NCBI RefSeq assembly: GCF_037975245.1
Contig: NC_092569.1
Span: 10,527,001 to 10,591,000 of the forward strand
Length of the DNA stretch: 64,000 nt
DNA from: Apostichopus japonicus
Taxonomy: Eukaryota > Echinodermata > Holothuroidea > Aspidochirotida > Stichopodidae
Direction of reading: 5' to 3'
Part shown: in pieces, positions 13,195 through 27,740 of the stretch
How the letters are laid out: each line of letters starts with the position of its first letter
How positions within the stretch are numbered: the stretch's first letter is position 1
The notes under the pieces: model-generated
What the model saw: the letters and a program-made list of their open reading frames with translations, nothing else
Databases searched by the model: none
Told to the model about the DNA's origin: nothing
Made by a program: the position numbers and the translations under genes

Positions 13195-16100
13195 ATTCTT
13201 CCAATACAGCTACTGAACAGTACTGTAATTGTACCGTATACCCATTGAAAGTGTTATTACTGACGAATAGAAAGACGATGACATTAGGATTATGTAAGAC
13301 AGAGCCAAGGGTACATTATGTAGGTACATTACTGGAGTGGATGAAAGGGCAATATTCATCCCTTTATCCCTTATTGCCATTGAAGTTAGATTTTTCCTTA
13401 CAAGAGCTACTGTATCCATACTTGTACTGTAGGTTTGCCTTTTAAAATGCTCTTCAAAATTAGTAATTTACACACCAATTCATACATGAGCTACAATTTT
13501 TGGATGACCACCTACAATCAAGTTTTAAAAAAAACGTGCATGTGACTTTATTGCACATGTCTGCCCTTAAAATTCCATTAGATCAGGTCACCTTAATATG
13601 CAAATGAGCACCCCCCCTAACCCCCCCTTCCCACACACACACACACTCACAGAAAAACACTGGTAAGTGATTGTTATCACAGGGAAACAGTGCAGAAACA
13701 CACACATAGATCTACAAAACAGATATATCTATATCCATGGGATTAAGCCAACCATCAATTTGTAAATTGTAATGACTTTAATAACAACTTGGTACTGTAC
13801 AAAGGCTGCACTGTATATAGCTAGCATAAACATGTGACTGCAATTATATTGTTAATGTGTACAGTTTTGAAACTAAAGAGCAGCTACTGTATTTGCTTTC
13901 ATTCTTTATAACATTCCATTACAATATTGATATCAATGTAATCCATAGTGCACTACAGGTGCAAAACTTTTTGTACGTACCACACAAGAAAGAAAATGCC
14001 AAATTTTTGTTGACATTTGCAGTAGACCTGCTTTCTGCATACAGGTAGATGTTCTGGGACAACAAACATGTTTAGAATTCAGGATACAATATGTACATTT
14101 TTGTAGTCTAAGCAAAAAAAAAGCTTAGTAAGCAGTCGTATTGTTTATCAAAATTCTTGTGCAGTGGATTTGGTATAAAACTTGGCTGCCAACAAATAAA
14201 CAGGCTTTTTAAAAAAGGAAAATGCCACAGAGAATTAGCAAACAGAGCATCCCATGGTGGCATAAAAATTCAGTACCCTCTGTACAAAAGTGCGCATCAC
14301 ACTGGATGCATGTTGTACCATTAAAACTTGCAAAGACAAAAAAATATGATAAATTTACATGAATGAAACGGAAGATAATTCACAACTAAGGGTGTTGAAC
14401 AGTGTTTTTGATAAATTCTAGTACATTTCGTATTAGAGTAGACCCTTTAAAGCTGAAGTTTTAGTGCCTTTTTTTATCCCCTATCTGGTTGTATGTTATT
14501 TCATCATTAAACAAAAGATAAATTACCTGTACCTTACTGTCGTTAAGTTACCTAAATTACTAAGTTGAACACCATCATCACACCAGTAATGATGAAAGCT
14601 ACTGTAAATTTCTATATGTGAAAAGGTTAGCAAAAGAAAAAAAAATTTGCAAATCTCTTCAAAAATGATATTTAAGTCTGGACTGAATCAGTCCAACTAC
14701 TGGTGAGCAATTGCATAATACATTTGACAAAAACTCATACGATTTTGACACAGATTCTGTAAGATAATTGACTTCTACCAGCAACAAATGAATAAAGGCT
14801 GGTACTTTGCAGTAACGTACATCAAGACAACATGTCAGTGTTACACATTTCAAATATACTGTACAGTAGCTTACTGTATTTTATCAAAATTTTGCTTAAA
14901 GGGAATTAAAGTCCCATTATTAAAGTTGACTATTCAAAAAAGAAATATTGCATATTATAGATCTGCATCAAGTGAAAATTACATCTTGATATGTTGTTGT
15001 AAATATTTAATTTAAACAAATATGTTTGCTTTAAGAGTTAATAGAGTTTATAAAACAAAGGATTAAACTTATACATACATTTAGGCCGGCACTGCTGAGC
15101 AGACAGCACCCCTTAAAGTGCATTCCAGAGATATAGGTTTTAATGGTAAATATCTCGAAAATTGGATAATTAGCATATAAACAACAACGACAACAAAAAA
15201 GCTCCTTTTTTCTTCCTATTTTCTTGGACTATGTTGCTGTATATCAAATTTAAAATTCTGACTCAAGTCATCCTTTTAATAATGTGAGACAGTGTTTACC
15301 AAAAAAGACGATGAAGATGCTTGGCCAAAACATTTACCGTAATTCAGAAATTTACTGTTTTCGTTGTTTTTCATATGATGAAAGGGACCCACTTCACTAT
15401 CATCTGTTCAGTCAACCATTGCTAAATATCCTTGAAGCTGAATATTTGGGGTCCTTTTTTTTATCTTCCCACAATGAAGAATGGATTTAATTTGGGCTAT
15501 TTATTGAATGATATTCTGTCATGCATAATATGTTGCTTAGTACATATATATATATATATATATATATGAAGATTTGCTGTAACTTCTTCACTCTCAGTTA
15601 CTAGTACTTGATTTGCCACACTATATATAGTACAATGCTACAAGGTAGAGTGGCTGGCATCATCATTGGCATGCATAATATTTTACACTTGCAAACTCCC
15701 ACTGTGTGAAAATTGTGTAATCATTTGAGAGAAGATTTAAAATGAAAAATTTATAGTGGATATATAAAGGTGACGATAATGACACCTGACAAGCTTGCAT
15801 ATATATTCTTCATCTTATTTTGTAGCCTTCCGGCACATTTGTATTCAGTTAAATAATTATTTACACACCCTACTGACGTAAGACTGTATAAAACAAAGTA
15901 TTTATACAGATGTAACTATTTTTTGCCATGTAGACACTACCTGCAACTTTAATGCATGCCAATTTGCCAAAGCAAGACAAATTCAAGGATAAAAAGTTTG
16001 ATGATGCAAGCGTTTTTCTGGGGGTTTTTTTGCCATTTCGTTGTTATTTTTATTCTTGATATTATTAAAGAAGCGTCCAAACCACTTGTGAGATATTATG

Positions 16101-17177
16101 TCTTAAACCTTAACTGGTTTGGATTTATATTACAAAGCTACAAGACTGATGCAAGACTCCTCTCTGTTTAAAGTACTTTATTATGATATGTTCAGTAGAT
16201 TCTGAAGGCGGATAAATAAGGCGGTTAATACAGTTTTGATGACGTCCATATAGAGACACACCTACAACTACACACCTACTACAATATACACTGAATATAT
16301 ATTGCAAAATTGCAAAATATATTGCAATTTGGTCCCCCTGGGACCTTTGGTGGCAATCCTTGGCCATGGGCTATATTTTCTAAAACAATATTCCTTATTT
16401 GTCAATTAAGAGTCATATTTCATTTCTCTGGTTTTTTCCCCTGATAATATATGTACAGTACTGTATCTCAATGCACTATGGTTGTACTACACACTATTAG
16501 GTGATTAAACTGTAGCTCGCAATGCCTGCACTATGCAGTATAATTTACAGTGTATTCAATTATGAATACAGTGTAACAACTAACATACTAGTCAGCTGTT
16601 TACAGTACCAAACACAATACATTAATTATACAGCCTTTAAACCAAGTCTTGCTGTTGCTTCATTTACCAATTCCTTTTTGGTAAATTAGGACTCTATAAA
16701 CCTGATGCGAAACACTTGAATGGACATGATTCATCAAACTAATTACAACAGTTGGTCAGCTACAAATTAAGGACATATCAAGCTTAGCAGATTCAAGGCT
16801 TGTCTACAATTATAATACTGTTATTCATCACTGTGACAACTAGCTATATTAGATAATACTTTTACTCGCCATTAGGGTACAATATAATCAAAGGAAGGCA
16901 CTTGTAATTTACTGCAAGACAGAGTCATTAGCATGAGAAATTGTCAATCAAATAAATTTTCTATTTATTTTGCACTTCTGTAGATGATCATGTAGAATAC
17001 GTACCGAGAGTAAGAGTAGACTTATTTATATCTGAAGATAAAACTTTTGAGATTTTTACTCAAACGAGATTGGGTTTGACTCACAGGGGAGGGGGGGGGC
17101 TGCGAATATTAAATTACAGTGGAGTAAATTCCCTCTGAGTCAATGTGTGACCCTGAATGACATTTTGCTTCTGCATT
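13195..17177. other. No gene seen
   Basis: AT-rich, with (at)n near 15545-15567 and CA-rich sequence near 13630. The open frames are short and unrecognised. Confidence 0.5.
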
Positions 17178-19092
17178 TTAAGGCATTGAAGACTCGCCCC
17201 AATCCGCGTGCGGCCATCTGAAAAAGTTAACTTTCTGTTGCTTGCAAGCATGTTGCAAGTGACGTTTTGTTCGTGTCGCTACAAAATGCAGAAAGTAATG
17301 AAACCCGATACCTCGTTATCTTTAGCTGGACCTGAGATGTCCATCGCTATATCGTTTATACACTGTGCTGTGGATATTGACCGCAGCTGTATGTACTGAC
17401 TGTACACTAGTGTCTAATTACCGACGGTAGCAAGCTGTGTGCGTATTTTCTGGGATCGATGGTGTTGTCTAACACTTCTGTTACACCTCATTCGAAACTA
17501 GGTCAGATTACTGGCATTAGACGTTTCTTTTTGCACGAGTCTTCACACCCTTTAACCTAGAGAGAGTATATTCAATGAATTGAAAACAAGAATTAACATT
17601 AATGCTGTTTTATTTCTTCCATATCAAGTTGGTATCACTTGCCAATGTGTAGCGTAACTTACATGTCCCCATGTGGTTTCTCAGATGGCATTCCCGCTGG
17701 ATACAATCCAGCTCTACTTATGCAAATTGGGGCCTTTTGTCTTATCTCGTAAATGAGCATAACATCACCTGCATATAGTTGTTTGGTTAAAATTTGGTTA
17801 AAAGAATGTACGTTGTAGTCCCGCACCTAATTTCCACCTTTTTCTCAAAATGAACCACAGAACTACAGTATATTTCTTCATTTAGCTTTAGAGCAAAATA
17901 TATTCTCTTTGGCTGAAGTTTGCTACTTAAGTGATATGCGGTCAACTGGCTTCTCTTTAGTTTAATAGCATCTGAGCCTCTGAGGATAGTTGTCATTAAT
18001 GGCATCCATTCTTAATTGCACAATGACTAGCACAACCCGGGAGAACAAAATGTATAAATTCACATGAACACAGGCTCGGTGCTGGTTCTTAATAGACTGA
18101 TTAGAGGGCAGCATCCCAGAATCAGCTGGTGACAAAATTCAGAGTAGCCTAAAAGCCTTGATATTCAAAGTGGTGGTCACTATCAGTTTCAATGACTATC
18201 TCCTTCCCTAAGAGGCCTTCCATAGGTCGCAACATATACCACTGGAGGGTCACTAAGAATGAAAACTTGGGAATCACCGAAAAAATGTTATGAATACCAC
18301 GGTGAAAAGCGTTATGGTTGACAAATACCTCTTTAGGGAACACACTATGGCCCTGTCTCTCCACACAGGTACAAGTCAGGTTTTATGACCCACTTGTATC
18401 ACTGTACTACACAGAAGTACCAGTAATACAGTAGCTACAGATCAGAAGCCACACATATATATTTGACTGTTGGTCCAAAACTTTAGTTCAAACCAAAAGG
18501 GATGAATTTTATGTATAAAGAAAGTAGTATTTCAGACCAAAACTAACAGTGAAGATTTGTTGAACTCCACACAGGTATAGGTGCAGACATTCATGATATT
18601 TAAAATGACTGAGGGTCAAATGATTCCACTGATTTAAAATGGCATTTTTATGACCCACTTGCACCACTGTACTACACAGAAGTACCAGTAATAGCTAGAT
18701 ATCAGAAGTCACACATATATATTTGACCATTGGTCCGAAACTTTTGTTCAAAGCAAAAGGTATGAATTTTTATGTTTAAAGGGAGTGAAGACTCGTGCAC
18801 AAAGAAACGTCTGATGCCGGTAATCTTACCTAGTTTTGAATGAGGTGTAACAAAAGTGTTAGACACCACCATCGATCCCAGAAAATACACACACAGTTTG
18901 CTACTGTCGGTAAATTAGGTAATTAGACTCTAGTGTACAGTCAATACATGCAGTTACGGTCAATACCCACAACACAGTGTACATAGCAGTGATGGACATC
19001 TTAGGTCTAGATAAAAGATAACAAGTTATCACGTTAAATTAACTTTTTCAGAGGGCGGCAGGCGGTTTGGGGCAAGTCTTCAATGTCTTTAG
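17178..19092. mobile_element. 1.9-kb element with ~300-370-bp terminal inverted repeats
   Basis: The left arm (about 17184-17555) and right arm (about 18778-19085) are diverged reverse complements, from cattgaagactcgccccaa at one end to the matching right end. Between them a segment of about 140 bp (18385-18530) is repeated at about 18655-18780. Frames on the - strand at 17787-18005 and 18149-18364 are open but unrecognised. No clear target duplication. Confidence 0.65.
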
Positions 19093-19800
19093 AGAAAATA
19101 GTATTTTAAACCAAGACTGACAGTGAAGTTTTGTTGAACTTGCTCATAATTTTTCAAGAGAAGGAAGTGAATTGAACAACTCAACCTTAAAATGAAATGG
19201 AACCATTTTAAGAACCCTGGTCATGAAGATTTTACTACAGTTTGTACTACGACAGTACTTGGAGGTTTCGTTGATCCTGATTGGCTGCTCGCAGAGTTGG
19301 AGCTAGCAATTCAACACAACCTTCAAACACTTGCAGAGCAAGAATATCTAGAGCTACAAAGGTCAAGTTCCATTTAGTTTGCGTTTCAGCAAGGAATTTA
19401 TCTTCACAATGGACTTGTGTTTCATACATCATATTATTTAGTAGCCACATATAATCTTGTCTCTGGATCAAATCAAAACACCCAAAAGGATGTCTGTTTG
19501 ATTTAACTGTACAGTATATTGTGATATGTTCATATAAATGAATCGGCATGATAAAGTCTTGGAGGGCATGCACAACAGATTCCCCATAGCATGTACCAGC
19601 TTACATTACCTGGTAAGATATTCCATATGTAATATGAAAGTCATTAATGTCAACAATCAATCAATAAACATTACATAATACATTACAATACCAGCCAATA
19701 TGTCTGCAAATGTCATAAAGATTGTCAACAGCGTGCTGCATGGATCAATTTAAATAAATGCATTTCCTCAGGTGGGCACACCCACATGGGTTGATATTTA

Positions 19801-21498
19801 TAGTGTTCGACCGAATATATGAGAATCTGTTTTACCGATTACCGATTAGTTCCTGTGACAATCGGGGCCGATGCCGATTACCGATTATTTCATAATTTTC
19901 GTGGAAATGGCCTAATGTATGACTCAGTGTTATGCATGAATACCAAGTTCTAGGCTAATACAATCAAAGATGTAAATGAACGACTTAACATTTCACATTA
20001 AGATTAATGGAGCAAATAAAGAACACTGAAATACATACATGGGGCGTTGTACGTTTATAACGAGGAGTCGCAATATTGCAATCCCGCCACAACACAGGTA
20101 AAAACAGTGCTGTACAGACTACAGAAGGGGAAAAATAGTAGCCATTGGCTACGAAATGAAAAAAGAAGAAGTTAGGGACAGATTTTGCAACTGGTATTAT
20201 AACCATTATCAGTGTTGCAACTCCAACGCAAATAAAGTGAAAAGTATATCGCACGGCAAAAAATGTTTGTTATTTCTTTAGCTGATATCAAAATAAATAA
20301 TCTGATATGTAAAATAATGTGTAAAAGTAAGTTGGCCTGGCATTTCGATCCCCGTTTCGATCCTAGCAGGGTCGAAATGTCAGGCCAACTTACTTTTACC
20401 CATATTCTTACACAGGCTCTTTAGTGGATAAGCAGTATGCTAACAGTTTTATTTTATTATCATAAATAAAACAATCCTGAACGTTTGCTTCAAGCTTTCA
20501 ATGATTACCATCTGCAAGGGAAAACTTCGATGAAACGCAGTTTCAAACAATCATACACAGTAAGTCAATGGCGCCTCTCAATTGACTTAACTACATGTGG
20601 GGGAAATCACACACTTAAGTCCCATTGACTTTGTCATGCGTGTCGCTGGAAATCAGACTTGCTTTGGTTGGCTGCGTCAAGGCGTTTAGTTACTGCAAAG
20701 GGGTTATTTTAGCACGTATGGTACATGTGGTCAGGGGGAAAAAAGGTTGCTTCGGGTTTTTTGCCAGAAAATGCGTAAAAATACTGTAATCCAGTAGAAC
20801 TACTGAGGACTGTCGCCAAACATTTTTAGGGATTTTTAGGAGTATTTGGCGCCTTGATTTCATCATTTTATGGCATTTGTAAAACCTTGGGCATATTTTC
20901 AAACTGAACAGTTATGAAGCTCAACTGTTCTTTAGCCACACTAGCCTTATGTACGTAGAACTCACAATAAACAAAGCCTAATGTTACTGTTTTCACTTTC
21001 AAGTTTTCACCTACGGTGAAACGGCCAAAGTGGTTCAAAAGTATATTGATTTGGTTTTTATATGTCGAAACATTTAATCTTTCTTATCAATTGTTAGACA
21101 GGAGGTTTAGTTAGATGCAAGAAGCGAAGTGAAAGAAAATAATTACGTCGTCCCCCTAGGCTTATCGCGGGTATACTGTATAATGTAAACTGCCAAAACT
21201 GGATAGTATATCCAACAGCATTATAACAAACTCACGTGAGGGACTTGCGATACCATTACACGGTAGATTAGCGCACCTTCCAGTGCTATGAATAGCGTTG
21301 AATCGAATGATTTACACTATTCTCCCGTTGTGGTTGTGGTGAATCAAAAGCGCGGAAAAATACAATCCTTTATATGGAACGTAATAATCGGTTCCAAATA
21401 ATCTGTAGCGCAATGGATTTTGCCGATGCCGATTATTTACAAATTGTTTGATAATCAGCCTGATGCCGATTTTCTAACGGATTATCGGTCGTACACTA
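19801..21498. mobile_element. 1.7-kb element with CCGATTA-rich ends
   Basis: 14-bp termini tagtgttcgaccga and the complement of tagtgtacgaccga, followed inside each end by repeats of gccgatgccgatta / ataatcggcatc. The flanks are AT-rich and give no exact target duplication. The interior shows no recognisable transposase. It contains a strong hairpin at 20321-20399. Confidence 0.65.
20321..20399. repeat. Foldback hairpin, ~31-bp stem
   Basis: The left arm gtaaaagtaagttggcctgg (20321-20340, continuing to 20351) pairs with 20369-20399 with only two mismatches over about 31 bp and a 17-base loop. It could be a small foldback element inside the larger 19801-21498 element. Confidence 0.7.
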
Positions 21499-24400
21499 AT
21501 ATTTTGTGTATATTTTCAGATCGTTGCAATACAATGCCCACACCAAAGCTCTGACTGTATGTTTTACTATGCACATAGAACATAGACCCACCCAAACTTT
21601 GTCAATTCGTTGATGGTAAACTATGCAACAGTACCAACTTAGTCAACGCTAATATATTGTGATCTCACTGATGAGCCTATTGTTCACAATAACTATTTTC
21701 CCCTAATGTGCAAAGCTTAGCCAGAAAGCCTGAAAGCATTGGTCATTCTTTACCATATATTTTGCTCAAAATTCCACTTAACTATCTGACTTATGTACAG
21801 AGCAAGTGAGTTAAATTTGTCCAAGAATTTTGAAGCAAGATCCAGAAAAGATTCAGTTCTTATCAATTTGTAGCACACAACTTGTGGGCATCAACCAATT
21901 AATTTCACTGGTAAGGATTTTACATTTTTTATACCAAAATGTTTCAATATCCAGAAAGAACAGTCTGAGAACTAGTAAATCAATTTTTCCACCAACTATC
22001 CCTTTGAAAATTGTTATTAATTAATGAGAGTTACATGAAATAGTTTATTAACTGCAAAACAGTTTCACAACTTACTGCCAAAGCCAAAGTTATCTAGCAT
22101 AAATGACAGAGAATAAGGCCAAGTTTAATTTTGAGACCATTTAAGATAACATGTTGACCACTTGAGCCAATTTTGAGATCCTGTAGTACTGCTTATCAGC
22201 AACTATTATTGGGTAGTATTCAAATGCCTGTAGCAGTAACTGATTTGTGTTGCAATTAAGGAAAATGCCAATCAGAACTTTGAAAATTATGAAATTCTAG
22301 GCCTGTGATTGAAGTTAAAATTTCATTATCCACCTAGAATGATAGCATGTTTGTTTCCCATTTCTTTCTTTGTAAATTTAACATCTATAAAGCACAACCA
22401 AATTCTCGCTCCACACACAACAACAGGCCTGCTTTCTTTACTGAGCTGTAATGAGTGCCTTGGCACCTGTTTCTTGCATTTATAAATCTTGGCAAGAGTT
22501 CTAGACAATTTTTTACACAGTCAGTCCTCCATCCTTTACATGCTGTTAATAGCTGGTGCAATTCCAGTTATATCTTTACATGCATACTGTAGTTCACTGA
22601 ACATTTGGGATACTCTACAAAAACAATGCAACCTAAGCACGACATCTAACCAGACCATCGAACAACACACTGTGCATAGAATTGCATTGTATCGTTTGTA
22701 ATACGTTTGATCAAACCAAGGTACAAACATACACAATACTTCACAGTAGCTGGATAAAAAGTACAACACGTGGAAACCCTTCCTCCATAACACATATTCA
22801 CTTCACAAAATTGTGTGATCTGTTATTGTTAATAAACTGGCTTCATAATAAATGCAAAGCATGTATTTTCACAATCCACTACACGTATCAAATATTAGGC
22901 ATTGCATTTGTGTACATACTGTATTGCACATGTACACAACTTGCAGTAGTAGTTGTTTTCCCCTAGAATCAGTAATTAGGTGACAGGAATGGCCATGTAA
23001 TAGAAATGCCATTTCTGTTAACTTTAATGGGTGCTTTGGGTTTTTTTTATGGAGTAAACATTTAAAGGCAGCAACACTAAAGTGCAAGAACTGAACATCA
23101 CTACAAATCAGTTCTCTTTTGTACAGGGCCTAACAATAGGCTAGCAACATCGTGTTTTGTCTAGTTCCCTAGGAAGTTCCCTCCATAATTGGCTGATAGC
23201 TTCCTTACTTTTGTCACTACAAGTTGCTGTTGGTACAAGAGCTGTCAACTAAACCAAATGAATAGAATAGTTAGGCAAAGAAGGCCAAATTGTAAACTTA
23301 TTCATTAATCAAATACTTCAGCCTAGAGTTAAGGCCTATGCCAGGTTGGCATGGACATTAGCTCTCAAGCAAACAGTAGGCTAGTGCTTAGAAATTATTC
23401 TGCAAAAGTGCATAGGCTTGGCTAAGTTTAGAATAATCGTTCTAGCAACAATGTTAATCATAATAACGTTCATTCATAACACCCAATAATATGGTTGTGT
23501 CATCGATGTTGGTAGTATGCTGAGAATTGACAAACTTCATTCTAAGATGGCTAGCCTAATTATTACTGTTGTTAGTGTTATGCCGATGCGTAAGCTAGCC
23601 TAGGCTATGTTTGGCCTAGGCCTAAGTTAGGCTAGCCTAGGCTAAGTAGTCGATATGACGGACCGAGTCTTGACTGAATGACTTCGGTAATTCACTTGAA
23701 AATTAATTTGTTATGGAAGCGATGCAAAATTTGAATACATAATTTATTGTTGTTGCGACGGCGTTGTTTCAAGTTTGTTAGTCTACCGTACCTGCATGAA
23801 ATCATTCCACCTACTCACAGGACTGTATTTATTAGCCACCGTACGTTGAGTCATGCAAGTTACACTAGCTTCTGTGTGGTGATTAATACTTCTAGGGGCC
23901 TAGTTCTAGAAATGTTAGGTTGTAGCCTAACGTTTTAACCTGTATTCGGTAGCCCACCCAAAGTTGTCCGATTGACTGTCCCTGCTCTCTCATTTTCTTC
24001 GAATATAGATTAAGAAACTGAAATTGTGGGAGTTAATGACCGGCTTTGTATTTGACCCTTTTAATTTGATTAAATCACCAACCTTTTCTGTTTCAATCGC
24101 TATATGGGTTGTCTGGTGCTTATGGACTTCCGTGTTTGATCCTATTTTTGCGATCGAGACTGTATAATACCATGTATGTGTTCACTATACTATGCACCGT
24201 TTGGTATTATGGCTTACAATGTTGTTCTGTAAAAAAAAAACGATTAGCAGTTCCCTGGCACATGCGCCAATCCAACGTATGTAGAGACCATAGCGGCGTA
24301 GGAGGGGGGGTGGGGGGCTGCAGCTCCCCAACCAAAATTTTTGGTGAAAATTCGGGCAATATGCTGAGAATTTTTCGGGCACCTACTGAAAGAAAAATAA

Positions 24401-24525
24401 TTTGCAATGTGTTTTTCAATGTTTGAACTTATAATATTATTATCATTATTGTTGTAACGACTTCCCCAATAGTTATAACCAATGTGGAAGGGTAATAACA
24501 CGGAAAAGTATTGTATGTTTATTGG
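21499..24525. other. No gene seen; TAGGCCTA-rich patch
   Basis: Around 23575-23650 the words gctagcctaggc and tggcctaggcc recur on both strands. A G7/C-rich patch lies at 24300-24330. No supported exon. Confidence 0.45.
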
Positions 24526-24533
24526 CATGGGAT

Positions 24534-24822
24534 CAGGCGCGTAGCCAGGAATTTGCCAAGGGAGGGGCGAAACTGTAGATTAGGCATTACAAACTATCTA
24601 AGCGTAGCGCCACCATCATTGGCGCGAAGCATACAAGAAAATTTTGGCTGAAAATGCCTCCCAGATCGCTGGAAATGGCACTTTCCAGGCCTTGTAAGTT
24701 GCATCTTAGCATTTTCTCTTTTGAAAATACTAGCGATATCATAAAAACATTAAAAAAAAATTAAAAATATGCTCAGGGGGGGCGGCTGCCCCCTTCGCCC
24801 CCCCCCCTTGGCTACGCGCCTG
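24534..24822. mobile_element. 289-bp hAT-like MITE
   Basis: Inverted ends caggcgcgtagccagg / ccttggctacgcgcctg and an exact 8-bp duplication catgggat (24526-24533 and 24823-24830). The interior contains a stretch (agcatacaagaaaa through ttccaggccttg) clearly related to the element at 57177-57556. Confidence 0.9.
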
Positions 24823-24830
24823 CATGGGAT

Positions 24831-27344
24831 GTAATAACCGATGAATGCCTATATGATATGACCATGAACATGTTGAACGCAGGCGGAACGCGCGAACATA
24901 ACATTTTGGTTGGGGGCGGGGACCTCGTATTAGTGGTATAATCCGGCTGAATGCAAAATCCCCTGACTTGACTGAATCAAGTTCCTGCGACTCTCATCGG
25001 ATGGGAGGTGGCGGACACCCCACCTCCCCACTACCACAGGCACACCACTGGATACTAGTACAGGGTCAGCGGATCCGAGAAATATCGAGGGACCCGCGGT
25101 GTATCACAGGAAGTTTAATATAGTCAGGGTGTATTCCCAATTACAACATAGATGGAAACGATTTATTAGGCGGAAGTGGAGTTAGCCTACATCCACCGAC
25201 GTACACAATTTTGCTTCACCGTAAGCCATGCGTGGAATGAATGGACTTACGTAGGCTTACCATGTATATATATATTCACATTAACTCGAAGAAACGGTAC
25301 CAAAATCTTCGAATTATGTTAACATTTAGTCAAATCATTGGTACGCCTATCATATAGTTTAATAATTAATTTCTCCACATAGGGTATTGTCTTCAATAGA
25401 GCCATATATTCAATTCCATCCCTTAAAATATAAAAGAAAATCATGTGATTGATTGAGATTTCCAACTTAATTAAATCGAATCGAAATAATGTGTCTGTAT
25501 AATATACCCCACACTTCTCCAATTTCCCTCTCTATAACCAATCATATATGCGTGTGAACTTATTTTTGTAAATAACCCGGGCCAAATGTATAGCCTATGA
25601 TATTACCGAGGAGGGAGGGCAGGCGGGCAAGAATATATGCAGTCGGAATGAAACTATTCGTGATAACAGTGTATATACATAAATGCTTAAATATTCAAAT
25701 GATTAAAACTTGCAGAATGGTTCAACAATTTTACCCTCTTGACCTGAGGGAGTTAATTATAAACAAGTCCATAATGATCTACCGTACTCGACTACGTATA
25801 GATATGCCTATGTGGCATCAACAAACTTTTGTGTATATTGGAACCTCGTCATGCATATAGAACAAGCCATCTGATCTTATGTCAGTATACGATAAGTCTT
25901 ATAGAACCGAATAGATATGCCTTTGTCGTTCTATATTGAACATGATATAGCCTACTGCACCCAATGACAATGAGTATACGAAGGGATCATGAGCCGTTGC
26001 AACCACGTATACTTCGGACAAGGAGATTTAGCCCCCCCCCCCCCTGCCCCGCCACTCGCCCGCTCACCCAGACAGAATAAATCAGGGGCTCGATCTTCCC
26101 TCCCTCCCTGCCTTAATAATAACAGACTGAGTATTACCCCAAGAAAAATCATACTTTACAGTACATAAATGTATTGCATCTACATGTTACGTTCTACCCG
26201 GCTTTAATAGTCCAAAATTCCTTGAACAATGTTTCAAAAGTTGCTGGACGACATGATAATGTTAGCACCCATATAGTACAAAATGTTACTTGGAACGTAT
26301 AGTGTGCCTGAAATCATTTTGAAAAATAAAAAATAGTATATGTAATTCTTCGATCTCCATCTTCACAACACCCCCCCCCCTCCCTCATATTCCTACTTAT
26401 CCTAGGCTACCCGACCGTTTTATGTACAAATGTTTTGCGGTTAATTATGCCCTGTAGGGGCTGCAACGTATGTGCTGTCTATATTCATCCAGGCATGCAA
26501 ATGAGTCTCTAGACTGAACGCTTGTAAAATATGTTCCGCCGTAACTATAAATAATTTGTACTTCCCGTCTACTATAAGAACATTAATAAGTGATTCTAAG
26601 AGTATCATTGCTGGGACAGATAAATTTAGAATTTCTGGGACATGCTGTTCCTTGGTACTACAGATAACTTGATACAGGCTTAGGCCTAGCGATTTTATTC
26701 AGACACAAGCAATATTATAAACTCTTCATCAATGGAAAATTGATCTTAGCTCTATTTTAATGACTAAATAATTAATTTCTTAATTACTTTTAGCACAAAA
26801 ATAAGCCCAATTTTTTTCCTACCATAATGATATGCAACCATGTTCGTCTTTTAAAGTAAATTAACATCTTTGATCCCACAATTTTCTTTAAAAACAAAAT
26901 TGGGACACATACAATTGACAGGGATGTTTTCTAACGATTCGACTTTTCCATTGGAACTCTCCGTAGTCATTCGAATGTGCCGTGTTTAACCTTAACTTAT
27001 TAATGGTAAAGAAAGTGTTTCGTTATAAAGAGCAACAGATTTGGAGAAAGAATTGTTTAAATAGCATATGTCCTTTTACAATAGGAAAGGACATTGCTCA
27101 GACTATTTTAGAAATTTGCGTATGAAAATAGTTTGTTGTTTTAAAAAGAGGGCGCTACTCCAAAAACGTTAAAGTTGCATTTTGCGTTGGTTGTAACTGA
27201 CTCATACTGTCCAAGGACTCGAGTTTCCCTATAACCAGCGGTAGATCTGTGTGTGCGTGGGGGGGGGGGGGGGGTTTACAGTAGATCTGTGTGTGGGGGG
27301 CGGGGAGGGACGTTACATCCCTTTTCAAACCCCTACAGCAAGTA
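24831..27344. other. No gene seen
   Basis: AT-rich, with poly-C at about 26030-26044 and 26370-26381 and poly-G near 27260-27274. No exon or mobile-element end could be fixed. Confidence 0.45.
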
Positions 27345-27740
27345 CTAGGAAGGGCGTAGGATCCGGGGGGGCTGGGGGGCGCCAGCCCGCCCAGTGAAAA
27401 ATATGGAGGGGCGGAAGTATCATTCCGCCCCCCCCCCCCGCCGCTTCGCAAGTCAGAAAACCGCTTTTTCATTTTCAAATGAGAAAAAATGAAAAAAAAT
27501 CTCATTTGGAGCACCAAATTGCATCTAAGGCCAGGTGAAAATGCAAAATTATTTACAAAATGGAGTGGGTGTTGAAGTGTGCTATATTGCACCAAAATGC
27601 ATCTGAGGCCACCTGGAAATGCAACAAATTTCCAAAGGGGAGGGGACACCCCCTCCCCTTAGACCCCTCCCCCAGGCCGGCCATCAGTCTTCAGCCCCCC
27701 ACTCAAAAGTACCTTCCTAGTTCCTACGCCACCTTACGTG
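27345..27740. mobile_element. Probable C-rich MITE relative
   Basis: The left part has gggcgtaggatccggggggg, and a right-end relative (gttcctacgcc) lies near 27733, a weak inverted repeat. The interior has two diverged copies of gcaccaaaatgcatct and the block aaaggggaggggacacc followed by cctcccc, shared with other elements here. No convincing target duplication was found, so the boundaries are approximate. Confidence 0.5.

Noticed and set aside
12881-13445. Several overlapping open frames with Tyr/Cys/Thr/His repeats on both strands
   Set aside because: They are translations of the 20-bp tandem array, open in all frames because the unit has no stop codons; no start context or homology.
27155-27649. 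164-residue frame on the - strand
   Set aside because: Rich in Pro/Gly from G/C tracts and coincident with a C-rich MITE-like repeat; no domain.
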